The notes under the pieces were generated by a model. The model saw only the letters and a list, made by a program, of their open reading frames with translations. It was not told the DNA's origin and did no database searches. A DNA stretch of 64,000 nucleotides from OLB6 sp964620125 (GTDB taxonomy: Bacteria > Bacteroidota > Ignavibacteria > Kapaibacteriales > Kapaibacteriaceae). Positions 45,500 to 55,700 of this stretch are shown one piece after another. Both the position numbers and the translations under genes were made by a program. Numbering within the stretch: the stretch's first letter is position 1; every line of letters starts with the position of its first letter. The stretch lies in NCBI GenBank assembly GCA_964620125.1, contig CAZUGQ010000004.1, positions 1 through 64,000 on the forward strand, in the 5' to 3' direction.

Positions 45500-45589
45500 T
45501 CAGTGCCAAACGCAGTGTTGTGTTGTTGCTATTGCTGCGGCAACCGCTGCAATTGCACATAGAAGAAGCAACACGATTCCATTCCGCAT
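45500..45589 (-). CDS. Putative small membrane peptide (29 residues)
   Basis: An ATG at 45589 is preceded by TGGAGGAAAC, one of the best ribosome binding sites in the window. It opens a 29-codon frame with one membrane helix (GIVLLLLCAIAAVAAAIATT) and the tail QHCVWH. It sits in an otherwise empty 309-base spacer between threonine aldolase and an acyl-CoA ligase gene. I see no other gene in 45414-45499 or 45590-45722. Expression is unproven. It could be a small membrane protein or a leader peptide. Confidence 0.45.
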   Translation of the reverse strand: MRNGIVLLLLCAIAAVAAAIATTQHCVWH

Positions 45590-45722
45590 GTTTCCTCCAT
45601 ACAGATTGGAACAACAAGACCGTTATGGTGTTATACCCGACTCTCCTTCCTCTTTCCGCGCACACAAAATGCACAAGCCCTACCTTCGCACGAATTAACC
45701 CTCCATTCACCGTCCGTTTTTC

Positions 45723-47318
45723 ATGTTGGGCACATATCTCTCAGCTCCGCACGCATCATGGGCGGCAGTCCTTGCCGAAAGGACTCACCGCTACAATGAA
45801 AAACCGTGGCTTATTTATCATGATGGCAAGGGGCTTCGGCAGGTGTGGTCGTATGCCGTGTTTGCCGACGTAGCTCAGCGCTTGGCGTCGTTACTCGAAC
45901 ATCATGGCATCCGTAAGGGAGACCGTGTTGCCATTGCCGGACACAATCATCCCGACACAATTCTTGCATACTTCGCATGCTGGCTGATGGGGGCATGTGC
46001 GGTACCGTTGAACATGACGGAAGACGATACACGTCTGGCGTACATTCTGGAAAACAGCGAGTCGAAGCTTGTGTTGTGTAGAGAAGAATACACGCAACGG
46101 ATCAAGCATTCACATGTAATCACAGTTGACACGGACTCCGCCGATCCTGAGTTCTATAAACTGGTACGTGCCCAAGCCCCCTACACGCTGAACACGGACG
46201 CCGACATGCTTGACAAAGAATGTTTGATCGTGTATACAAGCGGAACAACGGGGAACCCCAAAGGTGTAGTACTTGTGCAACGGAATTTGTTTGCCGACGG
46301 AGCGGATATCGCAGCATGGCACGGCATGACTGCTAACTCTCGAGTGATGTGCGTGCTGCCCGTGCATCATGTGAATGGAACCGTTGTAACGCACGTAGCT
46401 CCATACATCGCCGGAAGCACGGTGATCCTGAACAGAAAATTTTCGTCGACGCAGTTTTGGGAGGTAGTGCGATCCGAAGAAGTATCCATCGTGAGTGTAG
46501 TGCCAACACTGTTGGCCTTCCTACTTGACGCGCATGGAAAGGACAGCCAGCCATCTGTTCCGCAGAAATCACAGCTCCACTTTATCTGTGGTGCTGGGCC
46601 ACTTACATGCGAGCTGGCGCAACGCTTCGAGGATACATTTGGGTATCGCATTATACATGGCTATGGCTTGAGTGAGACCACATGTTACACGTGTTTCCTG
46701 CCACGAGACCTTTCGGATGCCGAGCATCGGTCCTGGTTACTTGATCATGGCTTCCCAAGCATAGGAGTGGCATTGCCATGCAATGAAATGTCTATACACG
46801 ATGCACAAGGTAGACCACTTGCTCCCGGCGAGCGTGGAGAGATTGTGGCCCGCGGCAGCAACATCATGAAAGGCTATCACAACAATCCCGAAGCAAATGC
46901 CAAGGCCTTTGAGTTTGGCTGGTTCCGCTCTGGCGACGAAGGTTTCTACCTCAATGATGCTCGGGGTAGAGCATACTATTTCATCACCGGACGCCTCAAG
47001 GAGCTCATTATTCGTGGCGGAGTGAATCTTGCGCCTCTAGAGATTGACGAGGTTATCAACCGCGCTCCCGGCGTGAAGGTCGGCATCTGTGTTGGCTTCG
47101 AAAACACGTATTACGGAGAAGAAGTTGGTGCACTGGTGATTGCCGAACCTGGCACTCGTTCTGAAGACATTATCAGGTATTGTGCGTGCCACTTGCCGAG
47201 TCATAAAGCACCTAAGGTGGTTCTATTCACCGATGAACTCCCAGTAACCAGCACCGGCAAATACCAGCGGAACAGGGTCAAACATTTGTTTGCTGACTGG
47301 AAGAACGTTCAGTTCTAG
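45723..47318 (+). CDS. AMP-forming acyl-CoA synthetase/ligase
   Basis: The 531-residue enzyme activates a carboxylic acid with ATP and transfers it to CoA. The AMP-binding signature YTSGTTGNPKGVV lies near residue 170, HGYGLSETTCYT near 310, FRSGDEGFY and TGRLKELIIRGGVNLAP near 400-430, and the catalytic C-terminal Lys in TSTGKYQR. The sequence resembles long-chain or aromatic acyl-CoA ligases, but the substrate cannot be fixed. The two enoyl-CoA hydratases at 59313 and 60655 and the thioesterase could act on related acyl-CoAs. No Shine-Dalgarno sequence precedes the ATG. Confidence 0.88.
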   Translation: MLGTYLSAPHASWAAVLAERTHRYNEKPWLIYHDGKGLRQVWSYAVFADVAQRLASLLEHHGIRKGDRVAIAGHNHPDTILAYFACWLMGACAVPLNMTEDDTRLAYILENSESKLVLCREEYTQRIKHSHVITVDTDSADPEFYKLVRAQAPYTLNTDADMLDKECLIVYTSGTTGNPKGVVLVQRNLFADGADIAAWHGMTANSRVMCVLPVHHVNGTVVTHVAPYIAGSTVILNRKFSSTQFWEVVRSEEVSIVSVVPTLLAFLLDAHGKDSQPSVPQKSQLHFICGAGPLTCELAQRFEDTFGYRIIHGYGLSETTCYTCFLPRDLSDAEHRSWLLDHGFPSIGVALPCNEMSIHDAQGRPLAPGERGEIVARGSNIMKGYHNNPEANAKAFEFGWFRSGDEGFYLNDARGRAYYFITGRLKELIIRGGVNLAPLEIDEVINRAPGVKVGICVGFENTYYGEEVGALVIAEPGTRSEDIIRYCACHLPSHKAPKVVLFTDELPVTSTGKYQRNRVKHLFADWKNVQF

Positions 47319-47395
47319 CAATACCTTGATTCAACCGGATTTTCTCAGTTGGTACTCGGTTGTAACCAACCCTTCAGTGCTTGAATGCTCGGTTA

Positions 47396-47908
47396 CTACC
47401 GAAGGTCCATTGCCCGAATTCCGGGCCTGGGCATATAGAACTGGCTGCGCTTAGCCACAACGGAACGTGGCTGAAGGACTCCGGGTGCAAACGTTGCTCG
47501 TATCACCCAACCGCCTGGAACCATGAGTAACCGTGCTCCAGGTTCTGTAAGGTTGGGATGAGTGTATGCCAGTTCCTCGATGATTGCTGGAGTAAGTGCA
47601 GCTGTATCTCCATCACAAAAGAAATGGTAGAGAAAGTCGCGCTCCCGCTGGTTGTTTACACGCTGCTGTTCGATTGACTGTCGCGTTAGATGCTCGGCAA
47701 TCCGGAGCATGGACAGGGAATCATATTCTGATACCCGCACAAAACGTACCGAGGCAACAACCGGACCTGTCGAGTCTACAAATGCGTCAGCAATTGAATA
47801 GGTACCCTCAACGGACCGATCCATCGTTCTCCACCACACATAGCCAACGGCGATAGCAACGCCGAGCACTATCAAAGCAATCACGAACAGAAGTGTTGAT
47901 CGGTTCAT
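47396..47908 (-). CDS. Hypothetical membrane-anchored protein
   Basis: The 170-residue protein has one N-terminal helix (MNRSTLLFVIALIVLGVAIA) and a hydrophilic remainder with no motif I recognise. The start at 47908 overlaps the stop of the polyprenol kinase-like gene in an ATGA, which decides it over an ATG nine bases earlier. Translational coupling suggests a shared role at the inner membrane, possibly in lipid or envelope metabolism. The 77-base spacer to the convergent ligase gene has only a weak six-base hairpin (47348-47370). Confidence 0.65.
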   Translation of the reverse strand: MNRSTLLFVIALIVLGVAIAVGYVWWRTMDRSVEGTYSIADAFVDSTGPVVASVRFVRVSEYDSLSMLRIAEHLTRQSIEQQRVNNQRERDFLYHFFCDGDTAALTPAIIEELAYTHPNLTEPGARLLMVPGGWVIRATFAPGVLQPRSVVAKRSQFYMPRPGIRAMDLR

Positions 47909-48579
47909 GAAATCCAATCTGCAAATCCTGGTTCGCCGAGCGTTCGTACAACACGGTCAACAATCATCATAGCAATCGCCATGCTAAAGGGAATCGCAAT
48001 GTTATCATCCAGCTTGAGTCGCACAGCCGACGCCTCCGTAATCCCCGCAGCAACGGCTCCGACCGCTCCGGCAAGCCAAAACGTCCACGGCATGGAGTAG
48101 GTAACACCCATGGCCGCCACAACACCACATGCCGTGACGATAAAGGTGGCAGTCCCAGCAACGGTTTTATCCAAGAACCTCGTCTTTCCAAACCTTCTTC
48201 CAACGAGTGCTGCAAACGTGTCGCTCACGATAAGCACGCTAAAAGCGGTGACTCCAACTGCCGGAGGGAATGCACCGAGCGTGAGTGTTGCCGCTATCAG
48301 CACCCATGTAGCACCGGTAAGCGTAAGGGTACCGTTCTCCCGTTCATGCGAACGGAGCAGCGGGCCCACTAACTTCATCAGCAATCGACGTGTTGGTTCA
48401 TGCTTGTGGCGCAGAACATCAATGCCCAGCGACACGGCAGCCATACACAGCAGTACCGTGATGCCAGTTACGTACGGTACCCGCAAATAGATGATGGGAA
48501 TCAGCAGCGATGTTAGATGAATGGTCTTTCGCTGAAGCTCGCTCTCGTAGGTGATCTGCCTGCCAGCTCGACCAGTCAT
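47905..48579 (-). CDS. Dolichol/phytol kinase family (SEC59/DGK1-like) membrane protein
   Basis: The 224-residue protein has six or seven hydrophobic segments. ELQRKTIHL near the N-terminus, LTGATWVLIAATLTLGAF in the middle, then SDTFAALVGRRFGKTRFLDK and KLDDNIAIPFSMA match the CTP-dependent polyprenol/diacylglycerol kinase and CdsA-related family. It probably phosphorylates an isoprenoid or diglyceride alcohol at the inner membrane. It is divergent from ispE of isoprenoid synthesis, 33 bases away, and coupled to a small membrane protein downstream. Confidence 0.82.
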   Translation of the reverse strand: MTGRAGRQITYESELQRKTIHLTSLLIPIIYLRVPYVTGITVLLCMAAVSLGIDVLRHKHEPTRRLLMKLVGPLLRSHERENGTLTLTGATWVLIAATLTLGAFPPAVGVTAFSVLIVSDTFAALVGRRFGKTRFLDKTVAGTATFIVTACGVVAAMGVTYSMPWTFWLAGAVGAVAAGITEASAVRLKLDDNIAIPFSMAIAMMIVDRVVRTLGEPGFADWIS

Positions 48580-48581
48580 GA

Positions 48582-48589
48582 TACATTTG
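48582..48589 (+). promoter_or_regulatory. Candidate TAnnTTTG -7 element before ispE
   Basis: TACATTTG lies 23 bases before the ispE ATG in the short divergent spacer. It fits the Bacteroidota -7 consensus; no -33 element is evident. Confidence 0.35.
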
Positions 48590-48612
48590 CTTTCAAACTC
48601 GCTTCCCGCGTT

Positions 48613-49506
48613 ATGCCGTCACTCACTCTGCTAGCTCCTGCCAAGATCAACCTCGGCCTTCGTGTACTGCGCAAGAGGCCCGATGGATACCACGACGTCG
48701 AATCCGTCTTTGTGGCCGTGGACCTATGCGATGAACTGGTCGTCTCCCCTTCCGAAACACTCAACGTGGAGTGCGAGCCGATGATGACTGAACGCGCTGA
48801 GGACAACCTCGTCCACAAAGCGGCACTCGTGCTCAAATCCGCTGCCAACGCTCCGGAGTTGGCCGCAAAAATACACGTGCTCAAACGGATACCTTCCGGT
48901 GCTGGGCTGGGAGGGGGCTCGAGTGATGCCGCAGCAACGTTACGTGGCCTGGATGCATTCTGGGGCCTGGGCCTTGGAACATCTGCCTTGCTCTCACTTG
49001 CTGCCAAACTTGGCAGCGATGTACCCTTCTTCATTTCGAATACGGTGGCCCTCGTTACAGGACGCGGTGAAATCATTCATCCACTGGATATCCACATACC
49101 GTGGATAATCGTTCTTGTCTGCTCTGATATCCACATTTCCACACCCGAGGCGTACGCAGCACTGGATCGTTATCCACACCGGACTACCAGCACGCAAACA
49201 CTCAAGGATACGCTAGTCGAACTCGTTGCAAATCATGATAGTTACGGTGTACCGTTCAGTGCTGATGTTCAGAACGAACTTCGCAACGATTTTCAGCCCG
49301 TAATGGAGCAGCAATACCCAATACTTGCAACTATTCGCAAGTCCCTGGTTGATAACGGTGCCGCGTTTTCCTCGCTAACTGGCAGTGGGTCAACCGTGTA
49401 TGGGTTATTCACCGATGTGGATACTGCACGCGAAGCGGCGTCTGCCCAAGCCCCTTACCACACCACCTATATTTGCCGCCCAATGAACCGTGGGGCAATG
49501 GCATGA
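48613..49506 (+). CDS. ispE: 4-diphosphocytidyl-2-C-methyl-D-erythritol kinase
   Basis: The 297-residue GHMP kinase phosphorylates CDP-ME in the MEP isoprenoid pathway. I chose the ATG at 48613, giving PSLTLLAPAKINLGLRVLRK, the standard N-terminus with the catalytic Lys and Asn; the longer frame overlaps the divergent gene. The ATP loop is RIPSGAGLGGGSSDAAATLR, and FSSLTGSGSTVYGLF is the C-terminal GHMP motif. The AGGGGGCT octamer at 48912 encodes part of the ATP loop. The stop overlaps the glgA start in an ATGA, an unusual pairing of isoprenoid and glycogen genes. Confidence 0.94.
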   Translation: MPSLTLLAPAKINLGLRVLRKRPDGYHDVESVFVAVDLCDELVVSPSETLNVECEPMMTERAEDNLVHKAALVLKSAANAPELAAKIHVLKRIPSGAGLGGGSSDAAATLRGLDAFWGLGLGTSALLSLAAKLGSDVPFFISNTVALVTGRGEIIHPLDIHIPWIIVLVCSDIHISTPEAYAALDRYPHRTTSTQTLKDTLVELVANHDSYGVPFSADVQNELRNDFQPVMEQQYPILATIRKSLVDNGAAFSSLTGSGSTVYGLFTDVDTAREAASAQAPYHTTYICRPMNRGAMA

Positions 49507-50987
49507 AAATCTTGCAGGCAGCGGCCGAAATGGTACCGTTTGCAAAGGTGGGCGGGTTGGCAGACATGACGGGAGCGTTACCTCGCGTTTGGAAGGACGC
49601 CGGGCATGAGGTTGTGCCAGTATTGCCGCTGTACGGTCATATTGATGTGGACAAGTTTGGGATAACAAAGACTGATCTAGTAATCACAGTACCACTGGGA
49701 TATTGGACCGAGTATGCAACAGTGTATACCGGGACCCTTCCTGGCACCGATGTAACGGTGTACTTCCTCCGATCGGCGCAGTACTTTGATAGACCGGGCA
49801 TTTACGGCTATCATGATGGCTTCGAAGACAATGACCGACGGTTCATCTTCCTCTCAAGAGCAGCATTTGAGTTGGCCCGTGTATTGGATTTCCGTCCGGA
49901 CGTAATCCATGCCCACGACTATCACACGGCACCGATGATGCCGATGCTAAAGATCCATTATCGGCATGACGATCACTTTGCCCATACGGCAGGAGTGTTC
50001 ACGATTCACAACATGGCCTATCAAGGGGTGTACGACCCCGTTTTGGCGATGGAGTTATGTGGCTTTGACCAGGGTGAGTTCTATGCCGGAAGCTGGTTTG
50101 AGCATCATGGCAGCTTCAATGCTATGAAGGTAGGCATCATGTTTGCCGACAAGATCACAACCGTTAGCCCAACCTATGCCCAGGAGATACGCTGGACTCC
50201 CGAAGGGCTGGGTTTGCAGGAAGTACTGCAGACCAAGGGACCACATGTGATTGGCATACTTAACGGCATTGATCGTTCTGTATGGAATCCGATTACCGAC
50301 GGGCAAATCCCCGTGAATTTTGGCGCGGAGCAACTTGAGCGAAAGGAGGCGAGCAAGCGCGGGCTCCTGATGGAGATGGGATTAAGCTTGGAAGAAGCGT
50401 CGGATACCATGCCGTTGGTTGGAATGGTGTCGCGCCTTACCGAGCAAAAGGGCCTGAGCCTAGTGGAGGAAGTGCTTGAACAATTCCTTGCCGAGCGGCG
50501 CATGCGATTCATCGTGTTGGGAAGTGGCGAACGGCGATTCGAGGATTTCTTTCGCAGTCTTCGGCACTCCTACCCAGATGTGATGCTGGTGGGTTTTGGA
50601 TACAACGAGCCGCTAAGCCACAGAATACAAGCAGGCAGCGACTTCTACCTGATGCCGTCGCGCTTTGAACCTTGTGGACTTACGCAGATGTTCGCCATGA
50701 GCTACGGTACCATCCCCATTGTGCGTGCCGTTGGTGGATTGAACGACAGCGTTATGGGATATGATCCCATCGCCTTTACTGGCAATGGAATTCGATTCAC
50801 TCGATTTGATGCCGATGATTTACGGCAAGCGCTGAATGCGGGACTGCACTTGTACAAGCGTGAGCCACATTGGTCAAGCATACGGCGTAATGCCATGATG
50901 ACGGACTTCAGTATCGAACGAACGGGACAACGATACCTTGAAGTGTTCCGATGGTCGCAGGAGCGCGTAATGGTTCACTACTCGTAG
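49503..50987 (+). CDS. glgA: Glycogen synthase (ADP-glucose, GT5)
   Basis: The 494-residue GT-B enzyme elongates alpha-1,4-glucan. MKILQAAAEMVPFAKVGGLA carries the KxGGL nucleotide-binding motif, HAHDYHTA lies near residue 140, NGIDRSVWNP near 260, and the C-terminal catalytic motif is PSRFEPCGLTQMFAMSYG with the second GGL in AVGGLNDSV. The ATG at 49503 overlaps the ispE stop and gives the standard N-terminus; an in-frame ATG 30 bases earlier is unlikely. Other glycogen genes are absent here. Confidence 0.93.
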   Translation: MKILQAAAEMVPFAKVGGLADMTGALPRVWKDAGHEVVPVLPLYGHIDVDKFGITKTDLVITVPLGYWTEYATVYTGTLPGTDVTVYFLRSAQYFDRPGIYGYHDGFEDNDRRFIFLSRAAFELARVLDFRPDVIHAHDYHTAPMMPMLKIHYRHDDHFAHTAGVFTIHNMAYQGVYDPVLAMELCGFDQGEFYAGSWFEHHGSFNAMKVGIMFADKITTVSPTYAQEIRWTPEGLGLQEVLQTKGPHVIGILNGIDRSVWNPITDGQIPVNFGAEQLERKEASKRGLLMEMGLSLEEASDTMPLVGMVSRLTEQKGLSLVEEVLEQFLAERRMRFIVLGSGERRFEDFFRSLRHSYPDVMLVGFGYNEPLSHRIQAGSDFYLMPSRFEPCGLTQMFAMSYGTIPIVRAVGGLNDSVMGYDPIAFTGNGIRFTRFDADDLRQALNAGLHLYKREPHWSSIRRNAMMTDFSIERTGQRYLEVFRWSQERVMVHYS

Positions 50988-51009
50988 GTTGTTGAAGCTA
51001 GCTGAGCCC

Positions 51010-52713
51010 TTAACGCTCTAAAACCTTCAAAACCAGCAGCGAGGTGTCATCAACCAAAACATCGCTGCCGGTGAACTGCCGTACCTCTTGTTGAATTGTA
51101 CGCACTACTTCGGTGGCAGACACTAACCGCACTCGTTTCACAACGGAAGTGAGTGCCATGAGTCCGTACTCCTGAAGCCCCTGCCGAGCTTCCACAACAC
51201 CATCTGTGTACATCACCAAAACGTCTCCTGGAGCAAGCGTGCATGTTCCGATAGCATAGGCAGGGGGCTTTGCTATCACGCCAAGTAGAACACCACCCTT
51301 GTCGAGCTCTGCAACCTGCGCTTCCTTTACCACGACCGGTGGATTGTGTCCTGCATTTACATACTCAACCACCATGGTTTGCGTATTCACCACACAGATG
51401 AACATCGAAATGAACACTTCAGGATCGGTATTGTCGTGCACGAGCGAATTGAGGCGAAGTGCTAGCTGATCGAGTGGCAAGTCGAGTGCAGCAAGAACGT
51501 TGATAGCAGCCTGCACATTGGCCATGAGCAAAGCTGCCGGCACACCCTTTCCGGCAACATCGGCAATAACAAACAGAGTGCGCGAATCATCGAGTTTGAT
51601 AACGTCAAAGTAATCACCACCAACGTGCCGACTGGATCGAGCGTCAGCGGCAATCTCGAGTCCAGGAATGTGCGGCAGCTGGAGTGGCATGAGGCTGCGC
51701 TGAATGTCGGCTGCAATACGCAGCTCATTTTCAAGTTGTCTTTTTTCAAGCTCCTGTTCATATAAGCGAACGTTCTCGATGGCCACCATGGCGGTATTAC
51801 CGATGGCTTCTAGGAACCGTACCTCGTTGCTCGTAAATGGCTGCGCATTCAGCTTGAAAGGAACTGCCAGAACACCACACGTTTTTCCATGCACAATGAG
51901 TGGTGCTGCCATGCCAACACCTGCCTGATCCAACTGTTTCCGAACTGGGTGGTCAACTGATAGGTGGCTCGTAATTACTGGCGTATCGAGTGCAAGGATG
52001 TCCGGGTACAAATCTGCAAGGTGCTGCATTCCCGCACGGTTCCCGATCACCTGTTCGCCATCCAACGGTTCAACAAGGTACAGAGCATAGGAGCTAACCA
52101 TGAGCTGTCCCATGAGCCTGTATGATAAAATGCGGAGCAGCTCATTCCGGCTTTTCGCACCAGTAAAGTCGCGTGCTGTTTCGAACAGCGACGTAACAAG
52201 AAGGTTGCGCGCCTCGAGTTCTTTTTTAGCATCCACGAGTGATCGTACCATCTCTGCATTCTGCGCTGCAGTTGCAGCAAGCATCCCCACCAACTCCAGG
52301 TAGGCATCAACGCTGGCGTCAGCAGAATCGGCTTCATACATGTCTCCCAGTGCCAGCACCCCCAGCAAACCGCGCCCTGTTGTTAGGGGTACAAGCTTTG
52401 TGAACCCGCGTTTGCAGATCTCTGCATGATCATGCCGATCCTCACTGCATCGTTCAATGCTCAGCAATGGGAAGGCTGCAGTGCGAAATGGTGCTACGCC
52501 TTTGCAAAGCTTGCCGTCGGCAACGAACTCGTCACCAACCTGCACCAGAACACATCCCCGCGAAATGCGAAGACGTCCCATAACACTCAGGATGGCTGCA
52601 TTGAGCACATCGGTTGCCTCGGCCCCACTGATTCTTGACCCGAGGTCAATCAATGATGCCAAGTGCGAGGCGGTTCCCCTGGGAATTGGCGAGGAAGTAG
52701 GTGTGGCAGTCAT
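51010..52713 (-). CDS. GAF-domain SpoIIE/RsbU-type protein serine phosphatase
   Basis: The 567-residue protein (start at ATG 52713; a GTG 54 bases upstream is less likely) has two GAF-like sensory regions, roughly residues 20-170 and 190-330. A coiled linker (YEQELEKRQLENELRIAADI) leads to a PP2C-type phosphatase domain: HVGGDYFDVIKLDDSR, VIADVAGKGVPAALLM, YVNAGHNPP, MYTDGVVEARQ and the final metal Asp in DDTSLLVL. All metal-binding Asp residues are present, so it is probably active. RsbU-type enzymes dephosphorylate anti-anti-sigma factors in partner-switching pathways. No anti-sigma partner gene is adjacent. It lies divergent to the Oar-like gene. Confidence 0.9.
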   Translation of the reverse strand: MTATPTSSPIPRGTASHLASLIDLGSRISGAEATDVLNAAILSVMGRLRISRGCVLVQVGDEFVADGKLCKGVAPFRTAAFPLLSIERCSEDRHDHAEICKRGFTKLVPLTTGRGLLGVLALGDMYEADSADASVDAYLELVGMLAATAAQNAEMVRSLVDAKKELEARNLLVTSLFETARDFTGAKSRNELLRILSYRLMGQLMVSSYALYLVEPLDGEQVIGNRAGMQHLADLYPDILALDTPVITSHLSVDHPVRKQLDQAGVGMAAPLIVHGKTCGVLAVPFKLNAQPFTSNEVRFLEAIGNTAMVAIENVRLYEQELEKRQLENELRIAADIQRSLMPLQLPHIPGLEIAADARSSRHVGGDYFDVIKLDDSRTLFVIADVAGKGVPAALLMANVQAAINVLAALDLPLDQLALRLNSLVHDNTDPEVFISMFICVVNTQTMVVEYVNAGHNPPVVVKEAQVAELDKGGVLLGVIAKPPAYAIGTCTLAPGDVLVMYTDGVVEARQGLQEYGLMALTSVVKRVRLVSATEVVRTIQQEVRQFTGSDVLVDDTSLLVLKVLER

Positions 52714-52743
52714 GGCCGAAAATAGGTGAAGCACCTTTGGGCG

Positions 52744-52751
52744 TAGTTTTG
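52744..52751 (+). promoter_or_regulatory. Candidate TAnnTTTG -7 element before the Oar-like operon
   Basis: TAGTTTTG lies 25 bases before the Oar-like ATG and fits the Bacteroidota -7 consensus. On the minus strand, TATTTTCG lies three bases before the phosphatase ATG, a near match that would give a leaderless transcript. Confidence 0.3.
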
Positions 52752-52776
52752 CCAACGTCACCACCACACCAGCGTC

Positions 52777-55700
52777 ATGCTCAGACGTTTCCTCGTCCTT
52801 GCGCTACTGCTTCTTTCGTTGCTGTTGCCCACGCTGCTAGTAGCGCAGGGGGTTACAACTGGTTCCATTAGTGGTGTTGTTACTGGCAAGCCAGAGACGG
52901 CCGACGGAAAGCCCCTATCCCTCACCGCAGCCACCATCCGTGCTGTTCATGCAGGTTCTGGTGCCGCATACGGAACGTACTCACGCAGTGGAGGTAAGTT
53001 CACCTTACGCGGACTTCGCCCAGGTATCTACGATGTGGTAGCGAGTTTTCTGGGTTATCGCCAACGCACGATTTCGGGTGTGCGCGTGGAAGTAGGCGAA
53101 ACCCAAGTAGTGAACATAGAGCTTGACCCCGACACGCGAACAACGGATGCCGTAACAGTCACTGCCGAACGTGGTGGTTTGGATGCATCACAAACGGGAT
53201 CATCCTCCGTGATTAGTGAATCCATGATCTCGGCCGCGCCAACGATTAACAGAAGCATCAGCGACTTTGCCAGGATGAATCCCTACACGCAGCAGAGTGA
53301 AACACCTGGAAGTGATGGACTCTCAGGTGTGAGTGTTCTGGGCGTGAACTCCCGATTCAACAACTTCCAGATTGATGGCGCTGTTGCCAACGACGTGTTT
53401 GCGATAGGAACGGCAGGCACTGCAGGCTCGCAAGCCAACAGCAACTTCATTTCATTGGATGCCATTGAACGGTTGCGCGTAAACGTGTCGCCTTACGACG
53501 TACGCCAGAGCGGCTTCACTGGTGGCCTTATCAATGCCGTTACCAGAGGAGGCACGAATTCCTTCCATGGCTCAGCCTTCTTTTTCGGACGGAATGAAGC
53601 ACTTGTTGGTCCCAGCCCCGACGTGTACAAAGCCCCTTTCGAAGATTTCCAGGACTTCCAGTTCGGTGCTCGTCTGGGTGGTCCGATCGTCCGAGACAAG
53701 CTTCTCTTCCATGTTACAACAGAGGGTCGCTTGAGGTCAACCCCGCTCGAGGTGGCTCTCGACGACCCCAGCGCACTCAACAACTTCCCCGTTCCTGCTT
53801 CCGTGCTTGACAACATCATTCAGATCAGCAAGGATCGGTATGGCTACGACCCCGGTGGATACGACACGTACAACATTCGTAACAACACAGTAAACCTGAT
53901 TGCAAGGGTTGACTGGAACATCGACGAATCAAACAAGGTGCAACTGCGGCACAACTTTACCTATGCTATCCAGGATCGGAACCTTACGCGCTCCAACACA
54001 ACGTTTAGCTTGGAAAACCGAGTGAATGTATTCGAGAGCATCAACAACCAGTTTGTAGCACAATGGGATGCAATCATTGGAACCACAATGAGCAATCAGA
54101 TGCGGTTTTCGTATACCCATACTGCCGATGAGCGCATTCTTGGTACAGCATTCCCTGAAGTACGCATTACTGTTGGTTCCGGACAAAGTGTACTCCTTGG
54201 CGAAGAGAGAAATTCACATGCGAACGCATTGGATCAGACGGTAGTAGCTTTCACCAACGACGTATCGTTGTTCCAAGGCGACCATACGATAACGATCGGT
54301 ACCAACAACGAGTATTATGCATTCAACAACCTGTTCATCGCCGATTACCTTGGCACCTACCAGTATCCAAGCGTTGAAGCATTTGCCGATAGCACGGCAA
54401 ACAACTATCAGGTAAGCTACGCTAACCTGGCGGTGACGGGTACTCCGGAACCGCGTGCTGCATGGTCGATGCTCCAGCTGGGCCTATACGCTATGGATGA
54501 ATGGGAAGTGAATCCCCAGTTGCGTGTTACCGGAGGCTTGCGTGTTGACGTGCCAATCTTTTTAGACAAACCGTATAACAACCCAACATTCGCCGAACGA
54601 TTTCCGGGATACAGTACGTCGCAAGTACCTGCTAATGCGTTGATGTTTTCACCTCGCATCGGATTCAACTACGATGTAAGCGGCGATCGGGTGTTCCAAG
54701 TACGTGGCGGAACGGGCATCTTTACAGGTAAGGTTGCAGCCGTGTGGCTGAGCAATCAGTACAGCAATACCGGTGTTGACCTTTTTCGAGCCCAGCTCGG
54801 TTCGTTCAACTCGCAGAGTGTGATCCTTGATCCAAGTACGGGTCAGCCAGTAAAGTGGAATCTTGAAACTCCACCACCTGTGCCCGGTGATTCCGGCTAC
54901 CCAGGCTCCCCTATCAATACTGCTGCCATCAACATCACTGCTGACGACTTCCGAATGCCACAGGTATGGCGCAGCACACTCGGCGCCGACTGGCAACTTG
55001 TTAGGGGGCTCACCTTTACCGTGGAAGGCATGTATGGTGCCTTCTTGAATCAGGTGGACTATGCCAATATCAACCTCAAACAAAGCGGCCGAAGCTGGGT
55101 GGTGAATGGCGATACGATCGTTGGACGCAGTCCAGTTGACGGGCGGCCACTCTATGCTGGCACGTCGCCCGACTCGATGGTAGCCCCAGAGTTCACCCAG
55201 GTGCTCCTCATGCGATCACGCGATGCTGGCTACCAATACTCCGTGATGGCACAGCTTGAACTGTCACAATCCAACGCCATACTGCCCGGACTTTCCGCAT
55301 TGTTCTCCTACACCTATGGTGGCTCGCAGGACCTGAACAGCAGTGTGAGTGCTACAGTATCGTCGCAGTGGCAATTCAATGATGCCATAGACCCCAACAA
55401 CGTAACCGTGGGCCGCTCCAACTTCGACGTACCACATCGAATCGTGCTGAATACATCATATCGGTATGAGTGGACCAGAGATGTGGCCACAACCCTTGGC
55501 GTGTTCTTCGATGGTTCGAGTGGCCGTCCGTATTCCCTTTCGTACTTGCAAGATGCCAACGGAGACAATGCATCTGGTGGCAATGACCTTATCTACATCC
55601 CACGCAGGGAGGATTACAACACACGGGTAGTGATTGAACAACCTACTGGCACAGATCTTCGAACCAAAGAGCAAGTGTGGGAGCAGTTGATGGCGCTCAT

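Noticed and set aside
47348..47370. Terminator between the acyl-CoA ligase and the convergent membrane protein gene
   Set aside because: The stem is only six bases with an 11-base loop and no T tract.
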